Assembly (NCBI RefSeq): GCF_003205515.1
Contig: NZ_KZ826487.1
Location: 62,001-126,000 of the forward strand
Reading direction: 5' to 3'
DNA length: 64,000 nt
Source: Litorivita pollutaquae
Lineage (GTDB): Bacteria > Pseudomonadota > Alphaproteobacteria > Rhodobacterales > Rhodobacteraceae
Shown: piece after piece, positions 26,622-35,089 of the stretch
How positions within the stretch are numbered: position 1 is the stretch's first letter
Layout: every line of letters starts with the position of its first letter
Notes under the pieces: generated by a model
What the model was told of the DNA's origin: nothing
The model's database searches: none
What the model saw: the letters and a program-made list of their open reading frames with translations, nothing else
Position numbers and translations under genes: made by a program

Positions 26622-27182
26622 TTACCCCGTCCATGCCGTCGCCACCGGCGGCGCGATCCGCAACAGATCCACGGCCCGCGCTGCGATCTGCTCGATCACC
26701 TCATCCAAGTTCTGCGGGTGAAGGTAAAACGCGGGCACCGGCGGGAATACAATCGCGCCCATTTCCGTCACCGCAACCATATTGCGCAAATGAGCAAGCG
26801 TCAGCGGCGCTTCGCGGGTCAGCAAGATCAACGGCCGCCGCTCTTTGAGCTGCACCGATGCGGCGCGGGTCAACAGATTGTCGTCAAGCCCATGGGCAAT
26901 CGCCGCGAGGCTGCGCATCGAGCAAGGGGCGATGATCATCCCCGCCACCGGCGCCGATCCCGATGCAATTGTGGCACCAATATCGGGCGGTGGATGCACC
27001 CGATCCGCCAGCGCCGTCAGCGCCGCCTCGGCCCCGGCGCCACATTCCGCCGCTAGGGTCCGCTTGGCTGCGGGCGAGATCACCAGATCAAGTGCTCGTC
27101 CGAGCGTACGAAGGTGGCGCGCCACCGCCAGCGATAGCGCCGCACCCGAGGCACCGGATACACCGAGAATGACGCGGCTCAT
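26622..27182 (-). CDS. ubiX: UbiX-type flavin prenyltransferase
   Basis: A 186-residue enzyme that prenylates FMN to make the cofactor of UbiD decarboxylases. Family marks are VILGVSGASGAALS at the N-terminus, IIAPCSMRSLAAIAHG in the middle, and RPLILLTREAPLTLAHLRNM followed by GAIVFPPVPAFY. ATG 27182 overlaps the ubiD stop (ATGA), so cofactor synthase and decarboxylase are translated together. Together with ubiD it serves the decarboxylation step of ubiquinone synthesis. Confidence 0.96.
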   Translation of the reverse strand: MSRVILGVSGASGAALSLAVARHLRTLGRALDLVISPAAKRTLAAECGAGAEAALTALADRVHPPPDIGATIASGSAPVAGMIIAPCSMRSLAAIAHGLDDNLLTRAASVQLKERRPLILLTREAPLTLAHLRNMVAVTEMGAIVFPPVPAFYLHPQNLDEVIEQIAARAVDLLRIAPPVATAWTG

Positions 27183-28699
27183 TGCACCACCTGTCTGCGG
27201 GCTAATAAATCGGCGGCAAAGGCCGCATCCTCGGGTGCGGTCTGCATCACTTCGCCCCATGCGCGCGTGGTTTCTGCACCGATCTTATTGGTGGCATCAA
27301 TGCCGATTTTTCCGGCCAAACCTGCGTCAGGCGAGGCGAAATCAAGATAATCCATCGGTGTCCTTTCCAAAATCATCACGTCTCGGGCGGGGTCCATCCG
27401 CGTTGCCAATGCCCATGCCACGTCATCCCAATTGCGCGGGTCGATATCCGCATCCACAACGATGATCATTTTGGTGTAGCTGAATTGCGGCAACATACCC
27501 CAAAGCGCCATCATCACGCGGCGCGCCTGACCGGGATACCGTTTGTCGATCGCGATCACCGCCATCCGGTAGGAACAGGCCGCAGGCGGCAACCACAGGT
27601 CGCGTATCTCGGGAATTTGCCCGCGAATAACCGGCAAAGTCAGCCGGTTAAAGACCTCGCCGATGATCGCCGGTTCATCGGGCGGACGGCCGGTATAGGT
27701 CGAAAGATACAGCGGATCGGCGCGGCTGGTCAGGGCGCTGACTGTCATCACCGGAAAGGGCTCTGCGGCGTTGTAATATCCCGTGTGATCGCCGAACGGA
27801 CCTTCCGGTGCGGTCTCGGCGGGATCTACCCATCCTTCGATCACCATCTCGGCATCGGCGGGCACCATGAGCGGTACGGTTTTGGCGGGGGTTAATCGGG
27901 GCCGCGCGCCAGAAAAAACTCCGGCAAATCCGATCTCCGACACCGTTTCCGGCAAAGGCAGCGCCGCCGAAAGCACCGTGGCGGGGTCTGCGCCCAAGAC
28001 AATCGCCACTGGCATCGCGGCACCGGCCTGTTGCCATGTGCGGTGATGCGCCGCGCCGCCGCGGTGGGCAAGCCAGCGCAGGATGATCCGGTCTCGCCCG
28101 ATCACCTGTGCGCGGTAAATACCGGCGTTGTAGCGCGCGGCGACCTCGGGTTTGCTGCCGTGCGGGCGGGTCAACACCACTGGCCATGTGATCAAAGGCC
28201 CGCCGTCACCGGGCCAATGGGTTTGAATCGGCAGGGTGGAGAGATCGACCTTTTCGATCACCTTTTGTTGCACCGGCGCGGAGTTCACCAATTTGGGGCG
28301 GGTGGCCATCGCGGCCTTGAGCATCGGCCAGCGTGACAGCGCATCGCGCATTCCCTCCGGCGGCGAGGGCGCCCGCAGAGCCGCCAGAAATGCGCCCAGA
28401 TCATCCAGACCTTCGGGTGCAACCCCAAGCCCTGCAGCCACCCGTTCTGTCGTTCCGAATAAATTTGTCACCACCGGGATCTGTGCCCGGCTGCCGCTGT
28501 CCAATAGCGGATGGTCAAAGCGCAAAACCGGGCCGCCACGCTCCAGAACCGCGCGGTGCACCGCCGTCATCTGATGGCGCACCGAGACCGGATCGGAAAG
28601 CGCGGTCAATTGCCCCGTAGCGGCATTCCATTGCAAAAATGCCCGCAGGGTCGGAAAGGGGGGAAGGGTGCGAATTGGGACTCTCCTTTTGGGTTGCAC
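27179..28699 (-). CDS. ubiD: UbiD family 4-hydroxy-3-polyprenylbenzoate decarboxylase
   Basis: A prenyl-FMN decarboxylase of up to 506 residues that removes the ring carboxylate of the ubiquinone precursor. Family strings include YNAGIYRAQVIGRDRIILRW, AMPVAIVLGADPA, EGPFGDHTGYY and IGIDATNKIGAETTR. The longest frame starts at GTG 28699 with an in-frame stop just upstream. However, a near-perfect AAAAGGAGAG ribosome site lies inside the frame and points to codon 9 (ATT, 28675), so the true start is uncertain. It is divergent from ubiT, with an FNR-type box between. Confidence 0.95.
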   Translation of the reverse strand: MQPKRRVPIRTLPPFPTLRAFLQWNAATGQLTALSDPVSVRHQMTAVHRAVLERGGPVLRFDHPLLDSGSRAQIPVVTNLFGTTERVAAGLGVAPEGLDDLGAFLAALRAPSPPEGMRDALSRWPMLKAAMATRPKLVNSAPVQQKVIEKVDLSTLPIQTHWPGDGGPLITWPVVLTRPHGSKPEVAARYNAGIYRAQVIGRDRIILRWLAHRGGAAHHRTWQQAGAAMPVAIVLGADPATVLSAALPLPETVSEIGFAGVFSGARPRLTPAKTVPLMVPADAEMVIEGWVDPAETAPEGPFGDHTGYYNAAEPFPVMTVSALTSRADPLYLSTYTGRPPDEPAIIGEVFNRLTLPVIRGQIPEIRDLWLPPAACSYRMAVIAIDKRYPGQARRVMMALWGMLPQFSYTKMIIVVDADIDPRNWDDVAWALATRMDPARDVMILERTPMDYLDFASPDAGLAGKIGIDATNKIGAETTRAWGEVMQTAPEDAAFAADLLARRQVVQ

Positions 28700-28730
28700 A
28701 TCGCCCTATCATCGCTGCGTTCCGGCAAAT

Positions 28731-28744
28731 TTGACCGTCGTCAA
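28731..28744. promoter_or_regulatory. FNR/FixK-type box in ubiD-ubiT divergent promoter
   Basis: TTGACCGTCGTCAA is a perfect palindromic TTGA-N6-TCAA site fitting the FnrL/FixK consensus TTGAY-N4-RTCAA. Its centre lies 38 nt from the ubiD GTG and about 155 nt from the ubiT ATG. It could serve either direction. Confidence 0.75.
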
Positions 28745-28892
28745 GATTTCCCGCCGCTGCCGCGTTAGGACAAACCGGCGCTGGTGCCGGTGATGGCCTC
28801 GCGTCGCCCGGGTGCCGATTCTGCGCGCTCTGGACGCAAAATCTGTGCAAACCCCGCGCGAATTGCGCGCAAGACCGGAGCGTGCCGCCCTG

Positions 28893-29435
28893 ATGTCAGA
28901 GTTTTCGGTGCATGTGCCGGTATTTCCACAGCTTCCTGCCTTGGCATTGCGCTGTGCGCCGGTGGCCCCGATGTCCATGGCGCTGGGCGGCTTTGTGGCG
29001 CGTCTGGCACAGCGGCACGCAGGGTTGTTTCGCAGACTTGGGGCTTATGGGCGGTCACGCTTCGTAATTGACCCGACGGATTTGCCGGTTTCGCTGGCGC
29101 TGGAGCCGCGTGGCGGTTGTCCACGGGTACAGGTGTCGCGCGGCCCATTGCACGGCGATGCGCGCATCGCGGGGCCATTGGCGGCGCTGCTTGGGATGGT
29201 GCATGGCGCCTATGATGGCGATGCGTTGTTCTTTTCACGGGATCTGGTGATCGAGGGAGATACCGCCGCTGTTCTGGCCCTGCGCAATGCGATCGATGAT
29301 GCCGAATTGGACTTGTGCGCCGAAGCCCAAAGCATGGCCGGCCCCTTTGCCGATGCGGTCAAACGTGTGGTTGCCCTTGCCGAAACGCGCACCGGTGTCG
29401 CCCTGTCCCGCCGTGAGGAGAATGAAGAATGGTGA
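28893..29435 (+). CDS. ubiT: UbiT, SCP2-domain accessory factor of O2-independent ubiquinone synthesis
   Basis: A 180-residue protein with an SCP2 sterol/lipid-carrier fold. It starts MSEFSVHVPVFPQLPA; the lipid domain runs through VSRGPLHGDARIAGPLAALLGMVHG and DALFFSRDLVIEGDTAAVLALRNAID, the last being strongly UbiT-like. In E. coli UbiT binds quinone intermediates and is needed only for anaerobic ubiquinone formation. The symbol rests on this domain plus direct linkage to ubiU and ubiV. A GTG start at 28812 is possible. Its stop overlaps the ubiU start region. Confidence 0.88.
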   Translation: MSEFSVHVPVFPQLPALALRCAPVAPMSMALGGFVARLAQRHAGLFRRLGAYGRSRFVIDPTDLPVSLALEPRGGCPRVQVSRGPLHGDARIAGPLAALLGMVHGAYDGDALFFSRDLVIEGDTAAVLALRNAIDDAELDLCAEAQSMAGPFADAVKRVVALAETRTGVALSRREENEEW

Positions 29436-30412
29436 TGGAAATCGTTTGCCCCGCGGGCACACCCGCGTCGCTGCGCGCCGCCGTAAAAGCCGGGGCGCAT
29501 ACGGTTTATTGCGGTTATGCCGATGAAACCAATGCCCGCAATTTTCCGGGGTTGAACTTTGATCGAGCGGAAATGCGTGCGGGCATCGCTTTTGCCCATG
29601 CGCATGGCGCAAAGGTGTTGGTGGCGATCAACACCTTTGCGCGTGCGGGGGCAGAGCCCTTGTGGCACCGGGCCATTGCGGATGCTGCAACCGCCGGGGC
29701 CGATGCGGTTATACTGGCCGATCTGGGGCTATTGGCTCATGCCGCCGCGCATCACCCGACTTTGCGCCGCCATCTGTCGGTGCAGGCCGCCGCCGCCAAT
29801 GCCGATGTGATCAATTTCTACGCCGCTACCTTTGGCGTGCGCCGTGTGGTTTTGCCACGCGTGCTGTCGGTGCCGGAAATCGCCGCAATCAATGCCGAGG
29901 TCGAGGTCGAAACCGAGGTCTTCGTCTTTGGCGGGCTTTGCGTCATGGCCGAAGGGCGCTGTTCTTTGTCCTCATATGCGACAGGGCAATCCCCGAACAT
30001 GCAAGGGGTTTGCTCCCCCGCGAGCCATGTGGATTACCATGAGGACAACGGTGTTCTTTCGGCCAAATTGGGCGGCTATACCATCCACCGCGCTGCTGCC
30101 GGAGAACCCGCGCCCTATCCGACCCTGTGCAAAGGATGCTTCACAACTGAGGGCGCGTCCGGCCATCTGTTCGAAGATCCGGTGAGTCTCAATGCTGAAA
30201 CCTTAATCCCGCAACTGGCCAAGGCGGGCGTGCATGCTCTCAAGATCGAGGGGCGGCAACGTTCGCGGGCCTATGTGGCGCAGGTGGTGCGCAATTTCCG
30301 CGCCGCCGTCGATGCACAGGCGGCAGGCAAACCGATGCCCGAAGGCATGTTGGCCCGTCTCACCGAAGGACAGGCCGCCACGGCGGGCGCTTACAAGAAA
30401 ACCTGGAGATAG
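29429..30412 (+). CDS. ubiU: UbiU, [4Fe-4S] U32-family protein of O2-independent ubiquinone hydroxylation
   Basis: A 327-residue U32 peptidase-family protein that with UbiV performs the oxygen-independent hydroxylations of the ubiquinone ring, using prephenate as oxygen donor in E. coli. Four cluster cysteines are present at C171, C178, C195 and C234, with exactly the spacing of E. coli UbiU (7, 17, 39). The start MEIVCPAGTPASLRAAV is typical. AGGAG lies 8 nt before ATG 29429, which overlaps the ubiT end by 7 nt. ubiV follows after 3 nt. Confidence 0.95.
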   Translation: MVMEIVCPAGTPASLRAAVKAGAHTVYCGYADETNARNFPGLNFDRAEMRAGIAFAHAHGAKVLVAINTFARAGAEPLWHRAIADAATAGADAVILADLGLLAHAAAHHPTLRRHLSVQAAAANADVINFYAATFGVRRVVLPRVLSVPEIAAINAEVEVETEVFVFGGLCVMAEGRCSLSSYATGQSPNMQGVCSPASHVDYHEDNGVLSAKLGGYTIHRAAAGEPAPYPTLCKGCFTTEGASGHLFEDPVSLNAETLIPQLAKAGVHALKIEGRQRSRAYVAQVVRNFRAAVDAQAAGKPMPEGMLARLTEGQAATAGAYKKTWR

Positions 30413-30415
30413 GCG

Positions 30416-31315
30416 ATGCAATTGACCGTTGGAGCGAACCAGTTCTTTTGGAGCCCCGAGGATTGGGGTTCCAGCTACACGGCTTTGGCGGCTGCGCCGG
30501 TGGACCGCGTGGTTTTGGGCGAATTGGTCTGTTCAAAACGTTTGCCATTTTATCAAGACCGCATACCTGCGGCGATCGAGACGCTTTCGGCGGCGGGCAA
30601 GGCGGTGTCGGTGACCTCATTGGCGTTGATCACCTTGAAGCGTGAACGCAAGCTTGGCGCCGAATTGGTTGGAACTGGGGTCGATATCGAGATCAACGAT
30701 CTATCTATGTTGGCCTATCTGCCTGAAGGGACGTCGTTTTCTATCGGCCCGCTGGTTAATGTCTATAATGAGGGCAGTTTTGCATGGCTGGCCGCACGGG
30801 GCGCGCGCAGCATCTGTTTGCCGCCGGAACTGCCGATTGACGCGGTGCGCATTCTGGCGCAACTGGGCCGCCGCCTAGGTGTTGCGGTCGAGGTTTGGGG
30901 CCACGGGCGCGTGCCCTTGGCGATCTCGGGGCGGTGTTACCACGCGCGGCGCCAGGGGCGCAGCAAGGATAATTGTCAATTCGCCTGCGAAAACGATCCG
31001 GACGGTTTGGATGTTACGACTCTGGAGGGGCAGGATTTTCTTGCTATGAACGGCGTGCAAACCCTGTCGGCCAGCTTTGCCTGCGTCGATCATCAGATCG
31101 AGGTGTTGCAAGAGGCGGGGGTGACGGGGCTGCGATTGTCGCCGCATACCGGAGATTTCACGGCCGTCTGCGCGCAGTATCGCGCCCGTATCGACGGCCA
31201 CGTTGCGCGTGGTGCCGTGGCCGACGCTCTCTTGGCCGCCTATCCGGACCGGCACCTCAGTGACGGGTTCTTGACCGGCGCACGCGGCGCAGATTGGTCC
31301 GGCCCCTTGCCGTAG
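30416..31315 (+). CDS. ubiV: UbiV, [4Fe-4S] U32-family partner of UbiU
   Basis: A 299-residue U32-family protein forming the heterodimer with UbiU. The cluster cysteines are C39, C174, C187 and C191. The E. coli order and spacing (one early Cys, then x12 and x3 gaps) is kept in GRCYHARRQGRSKDNCQFAC. It starts MQLTVGANQFFWSPEDW as expected. The gene is 3 nt downstream of ubiU, so ubiTUV is one operon. A possible terminator hairpin lies about 130 nt downstream. Confidence 0.95.
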   Translation: MQLTVGANQFFWSPEDWGSSYTALAAAPVDRVVLGELVCSKRLPFYQDRIPAAIETLSAAGKAVSVTSLALITLKRERKLGAELVGTGVDIEINDLSMLAYLPEGTSFSIGPLVNVYNEGSFAWLAARGARSICLPPELPIDAVRILAQLGRRLGVAVEVWGHGRVPLAISGRCYHARRQGRSKDNCQFACENDPDGLDVTTLEGQDFLAMNGVQTLSASFACVDHQIEVLQEAGVTGLRLSPHTGDFTAVCAQYRARIDGHVARGAVADALLAAYPDRHLSDGFLTGARGADWSGPLP

Positions 31316-31448
31316 GCGGGTCTGCGGTGCTGATCTGCGGTTGGTTTGATCCTGTCTGATCCGTTGGATTTGGGGCTGAACCTTAAGGCATGACATGGCA
31401 CGATATATTCCATTCAGTGCTCTGGTTAATCTCGAGGATATGATCCTG

Positions 31449-31484
31449 CGGGCAGTCTACGGGTCCTGCCCGATATCCATTTTT
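31449..31484 (+). terminator. possible rho-independent terminator of ubiTUV
   Basis: The stem CGGGCAG / CTGCCCG (7 bp) has a 10-nt loop and is followed after 7 nt by five T. The distance to the T-run is longer than ideal. Confidence 0.4.
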
Positions 31485-31747
31485 CGACCACGATGTGGGT
31501 GAGATACGGGCGGCGCATGGGCATTGGGTGACGATAGCGACAGTGCGTTGGGGGGGCGAAATTTACTCCGGAGGCGCGATACCTTTGACCAGCGGAGACC
31601 CTGACGCGGTCCGCAAGGGCAGGCTGGGGAAACATTGGCGCGGCTTGATGCCTGCCGGTGCGATCTGTGGCGTGCTGTTTGGTGGCACCGCTTGCGGGCG
31701 GGTGTCATTGGCCCCTGACAGATTTCACACCGCTTTGCTTGCGCCGT

Positions 31748-31761
31748 TTGATTTTGATCAA
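31748..31761. promoter_or_regulatory. FNR-type box upstream of Crp/Fnr regulator
   Basis: TTGATTTTGATCAA matches the FNR consensus TTGAT-N4-ATCAA at every defined position. It is centred 114 nt before the regulator start codon, consistent with control by FnrL or by the regulator itself. Confidence 0.8.
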
Positions 31762-31868
31762 GACGCAGCGACGGGTTTTGGTCTTTGTCTGGGCAGATCC
31801 ACCGTGGGACCGGCCCGTCAGGACAAGCCCGTCCCCATCATGCGGTGTATGCCCTGCCGGAGACCCCG

Positions 31869-32597
31869 ATGACCCAAGAACCCCACCCGTGCGGCAAATG
31901 CAGCTTTTTCCAACGCAGCCTGTGGCGTCCGGTTGCCGGTGGCGCGCGTGCGACCCTGACGCGAAGTTTCACCCGCCGCGAGGTCGAAACCGGCGGCGTG
32001 GTGTTCCATCAAGGTGCCCCCAGCGATGGCGTTTATTGTATCTCCAAAGGCTTGATTGCCATACGCAGCTTTGCGCCCGATGGCAGTTCAAGTCTGTTGC
32101 GCCTCGCCTATCCGGGGGAATTGATCGGCTATCGGGCCTTTATGACCGGGCGGGACCATCGGACCGAAGCACAGGCAGTGTTGCCCTCGCGGGTGTGCAT
32201 CGTGGCGCAGCGCGATGCCAAGCAGGTGGTACAAGCCTGCCCCGAGGTTCTGGCCCGTTTGGGTCTGCGCTGTGCCGACGAATTGGATCGCTGCCACGAC
32301 CGCATTCACGACGCGGCGCGGGTTTCGAACAAGGCGCGGTTGGCGCAGGTGTTGGACCGGTTGATGGCGGCGCATGGCGCAGCAACGGGCGGCGCAATAA
32401 GCGACCAACAAGGCGACGCGGATCGGATCACATGGCGGATGCGCCTGCCGATCTCGCGTCAGGATCTGGCCGATATATTGGGGGTTCAGCCTGAAACATT
32501 ATCGCGGCTGATGACGCGGTTGGAACAAGACGGAGCAATGCGCGCTTCTGGACGCTGGATTGAAATGCCGTTTTCACCGCAAAAGCGGGCGGTTTGA
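31869..32597 (+). CDS. Crp/Fnr family regulator with FNR-type DNA reading helix
   Basis: A 242-residue regulator with an N-terminal cyclic-nucleotide-binding-like fold and a C-terminal winged helix (SRQDLADILGVQPETLSRLM). The recognition helix keeps E209, S212 and R213, the residues that let FNR read TTGAT half-sites. Cysteines C8 and C11 (CGKC) and C110 fit three of the four FNR cluster ligands. The third N-terminal Cys is absent. ATG 31869 has GGAGACC just upstream. Its position behind ubiTUV and its own FNR box suggest an oxygen- or redox-linked regulator of this locus. Confidence 0.9.
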   Translation: MTQEPHPCGKCSFFQRSLWRPVAGGARATLTRSFTRREVETGGVVFHQGAPSDGVYCISKGLIAIRSFAPDGSSSLLRLAYPGELIGYRAFMTGRDHRTEAQAVLPSRVCIVAQRDAKQVVQACPEVLARLGLRCADELDRCHDRIHDAARVSNKARLAQVLDRLMAAHGAATGGAISDQQGDADRITWRMRLPISRQDLADILGVQPETLSRLMTRLEQDGAMRASGRWIEMPFSPQKRAV

Positions 32598-33137
32598 CAT
32601 ATGCCGCAGGGCGGGGCGTGCGGGAAGACTTGCCGATTGGGTTTCCGGTGACATTTTGCCTGTGGCGTGCGCGGTGCAAGAGATTGTTTAGACATGTTTC
32701 AAACCGCACGCGGTCTGTCTCTACCGGGGGCAGCGCTCATTTGCACCATGAGCTGGGCACGCATGGTGGGCTTTGGTGCCGCCGGAACCGGCGCCGGTGT
32801 GCGGATCTGACCGTTCCCCAAGGCGTTCGCCCCGTGCGCAACTCCGATGCCGCGAGGGTCGCCGCGCAGGGTGTCGATGGGCCGTTCGAAGATTTGGTCA
32901 AACAAAGGCGTGGGAGAAGACATACAGGCCGAGAGACCCATGAACCTCATGGCGAATTTTCGCCCGAAAAGCGCAATCCACCGAACGCATGGTATCGCCG
33001 GCGAATGTCGGATATTAACGTCGCGCGCAGGCCCACGGGCGCAGGGATCGAACGCAAGGTCAAAGACGAAGATTGGCCTGCCAAAGGTCCGGCGGCGACA
33101 CCGCCGTATTATTGAATATACCGAAGGAGAGAAGAAC
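32598..33137. other. 540-nt gap between regulator and SDR gene
   Basis: No gene I can support. Overlapping frames exist on both strands, including a minus-strand one ending near 32699, but their residues show no family pattern. A short dyad around ACATGT at 32692-32697 with nearby GTTT and AAAC is imperfect. The promoter of the downstream pair presumably lies here. Confidence 0.45.
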
Positions 33138-33899
33138 ATGAAAATCGAAGGACAAGCCGCAATTGTGACGGGCGGTGCCTCTGGATTGGGCGGAGCCACT
33201 GTTGACCGGCTGGCCGCTGCGGGTGCCAAAGTGGCGATTTTTGATTTGAATGAAGAGCTGGGCCAAGCCAAGGCAAAAGCCTGTGGCGGCGCGTTTTTCA
33301 AGGTCAATGTCACCGACGAGAGCGAAGTCGAAGCTGCCATTGCTGAAGCCGAAGGCCTGCATGGCAAGGCGCGGATTTTGGTGAACTGCGCAGGTATCGG
33401 GCCACCCGCCAAAGTGATCGACCGCGACGGCAACGCAATTCCGTTGAGTGGTTTTACCGGCATCGTCAATGTGAACCTCTTTGGCACCTTTAACATGCTG
33501 TCGAAATTTGCCGCCGCACTGCACCGCGCCGATCCGATCGGTGAAGAGCGTGGGGTGATCATCAACACCGCATCGGTCGCGGCCTTTGACGGGCAAATCG
33601 GCCAAGCGGCCTATGCGGCCTCTAAGGGTGGTATTGTTGGTATGACCTTGCCGGTCGCCCGTGAATTTGCCCGTTATGGCATCCGTGTGATGACCATTGC
33701 CCCGGGTCTGTTCTTGACCCCCCTGTTGGCCAGCCTGCCGCAAGAGGCACAAGACAGCCTTGGCGCGCAGGTGCCTTTCCCTTCGCGCCTTGGCGATCCG
33801 GACGAATATGCCCGTATGGTGGCGGCGATCGTCGACAACGCCATGCTCAACGGTGAAACCATCCGCTTGGACGGCGCGATCCGCATGGCGCCGAAGTGA
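33138..33899 (+). CDS. SDR family 3-hydroxyacyl-CoA dehydrogenase (HSD10-like)
   Basis: A 253-residue NAD-dependent short-chain dehydrogenase. Cofactor motif TGGASGLGGAT, NCAGIG, and catalytic Ser/Tyr/Lys in INTASVAAFDG and YAASKGG are present. The C-terminal part (TIAPGLFLTPLLASLP, VPFPSRLGDPDEYA, IRLDGAIRM) is that of HSD17B10, the type II 3-hydroxyacyl-CoA dehydrogenase of beta-oxidation and isoleucine breakdown. AGGAGA lies 8 nt before ATG 33138. The acyl-CoA dehydrogenase gene overlaps its stop (GTGA), forming a two-enzyme unit. Confidence 0.95.
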   Translation: MKIEGQAAIVTGGASGLGGATVDRLAAAGAKVAIFDLNEELGQAKAKACGGAFFKVNVTDESEVEAAIAEAEGLHGKARILVNCAGIGPPAKVIDRDGNAIPLSGFTGIVNVNLFGTFNMLSKFAAALHRADPIGEERGVIINTASVAAFDGQIGQAAYAASKGGIVGMTLPVAREFARYGIRVMTIAPGLFLTPLLASLPQEAQDSLGAQVPFPSRLGDPDEYARMVAAIVDNAMLNGETIRLDGAIRMAPK

Positions 33900-35089
33900 A
33901 CGCCCTGTTGGAAACCGTTGGCATTTCGGAACGCGCGCTGGAGATCAGCGCGCGTGTCGAACAATTCGTGCGCGAGAGTGTTGCGCCCTATGAGGGAGAT
34001 CCGCGTTGCGGCGCGCACGGGCCATCGGATGAATTAGCGATGGAGCTCAAGGCATTGGCCCGCAAGGCCGGTGTTTTGACACCGCATATTTTGCCTGATG
34101 GCAGCCATTTGTCCCACCGCGAAACTGCGGCGGTCTTGATCCGTGCGGGCTTGTCGCCGCTTGGGCCGATTGCATGCAATGTTGCCGCGCCGGACGAAGG
34201 CAACATGTATTTGCTGGGCAAGGTCGGCGCGCCGGAGATCCGCGAACGCTTCCTTGCTCCGTTGGTGAAGGGCGAGAAACGCTCTGCGTTTTTCATGACC
34301 GAGCCGGCCGAGGATGGCGGCGCGGGGTCGGACCCGATGATGATGCAAACCACCTGTAAAATGGATGGCAATCATTGGGTGATCAACGGGCGCAAGACCT
34401 ATATCACCGGCGCTGATGGTGCGGGCGTCGGGATCATTATGGCGAAATCCGATGATGGCGCATGCATGTTCCTTGTCGACTTACCCGATCCCGCGATCCG
34501 GATTGAGCGTGTGATGGATACCATCGACAGCTCGATGCCCGGCGGTCACGCGGTTGTCAGTATCGACAATCTGCGCGTGCCTGCCGATCAGATGCTCGGC
34601 GAAAGCGGCGAGGGTTTTCGATACGCTCAAGCGCGCCTTGCGCCGGCGCGGTTGACCCATTGTATGCGTTGGCTTGGTGCCTGCGTGCGCGCCAATGAGA
34701 TTGCCACCGATTATGCCAACCGCCGTATGGCTTTTGGCAAACCTTTGGTCGATCACGAAGGCGTTGGGTTCATGTTGGCCGAAAACCTCATTGACCTGAA
34801 ACAGGCTGAGTTGATGATTTATTGGTGCGCCGATGTGCTCGACACCGGGGCAGTTGGCACCACCGAAAGTTCGATGGCGAAAGTCGCGGTCAGCGAAGCC
34901 TTGATGCGGATTGCCGATCGCTGTGTGCAATGTATGGGCGGCCAAGGGGTGACGACCGACACCATTGTCGAACAGGTCTTCCGCGAGGTCCGCGCGTTTC
35001 GCATCTATGACGGTCCGACCGAGGTGCACAAATGGTCCTTGGCCAAAAAGGTCAAACGCGATTGGAAAAAGGTGCAAGATCAGGCGTGA
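33896..35089 (+). CDS. acyl-CoA dehydrogenase family protein
   Basis: A 397-residue FAD enzyme of the acyl-CoA dehydrogenase superfamily. The FAD/substrate segment is FFMTEPAEDGGAGSDP, HWVINGRKTYITGAD follows, RRMAFGKPLVDHEGV lies in the C-terminal helical domain, and CMGGQGVTTDTIVEQVFRE with FRIYDGPTEVHKWSLAKK closes it. It is closest in style to the ACAD10/11-like group. The GTG start overlaps the SDR stop by 4 nt, so the two probably serve one acyl-CoA pathway; the chain specificity is not readable. Confidence 0.94.
   Translation: MNALLETVGISERALEISARVEQFVRESVAPYEGDPRCGAHGPSDELAMELKALARKAGVLTPHILPDGSHLSHRETAAVLIRAGLSPLGPIACNVAAPDEGNMYLLGKVGAPEIRERFLAPLVKGEKRSAFFMTEPAEDGGAGSDPMMMQTTCKMDGNHWVINGRKTYITGADGAGVGIIMAKSDDGACMFLVDLPDPAIRIERVMDTIDSSMPGGHAVVSIDNLRVPADQMLGESGEGFRYAQARLAPARLTHCMRWLGACVRANEIATDYANRRMAFGKPLVDHEGVGFMLAENLIDLKQAELMIYWCADVLDTGAVGTTESSMAKVAVSEALMRIADRCVQCMGGQGVTTDTIVEQVFREVRAFRIYDGPTEVHKWSLAKKVKRDWKKVQDQA

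Larger units (their letters stand above)
31316..31868. other. 553-nt gap between ubiV and the Fnr-type regulator
   Basis: It holds a terminator-like hairpin at 31449-31484 and a perfect FNR-type box at 31748-31761. A GTG-started frame across the second half shows no protein-like pattern. The length suggests an independent promoter for the regulator rather than read-through from ubiTUV. Confidence 0.6.

Noticed and set aside
32699-33568. Minus-strand frame across the gap before the SDR gene
   Set aside because: More than half is antisense to the SDR gene, and the part in the gap shows no recognisable family.
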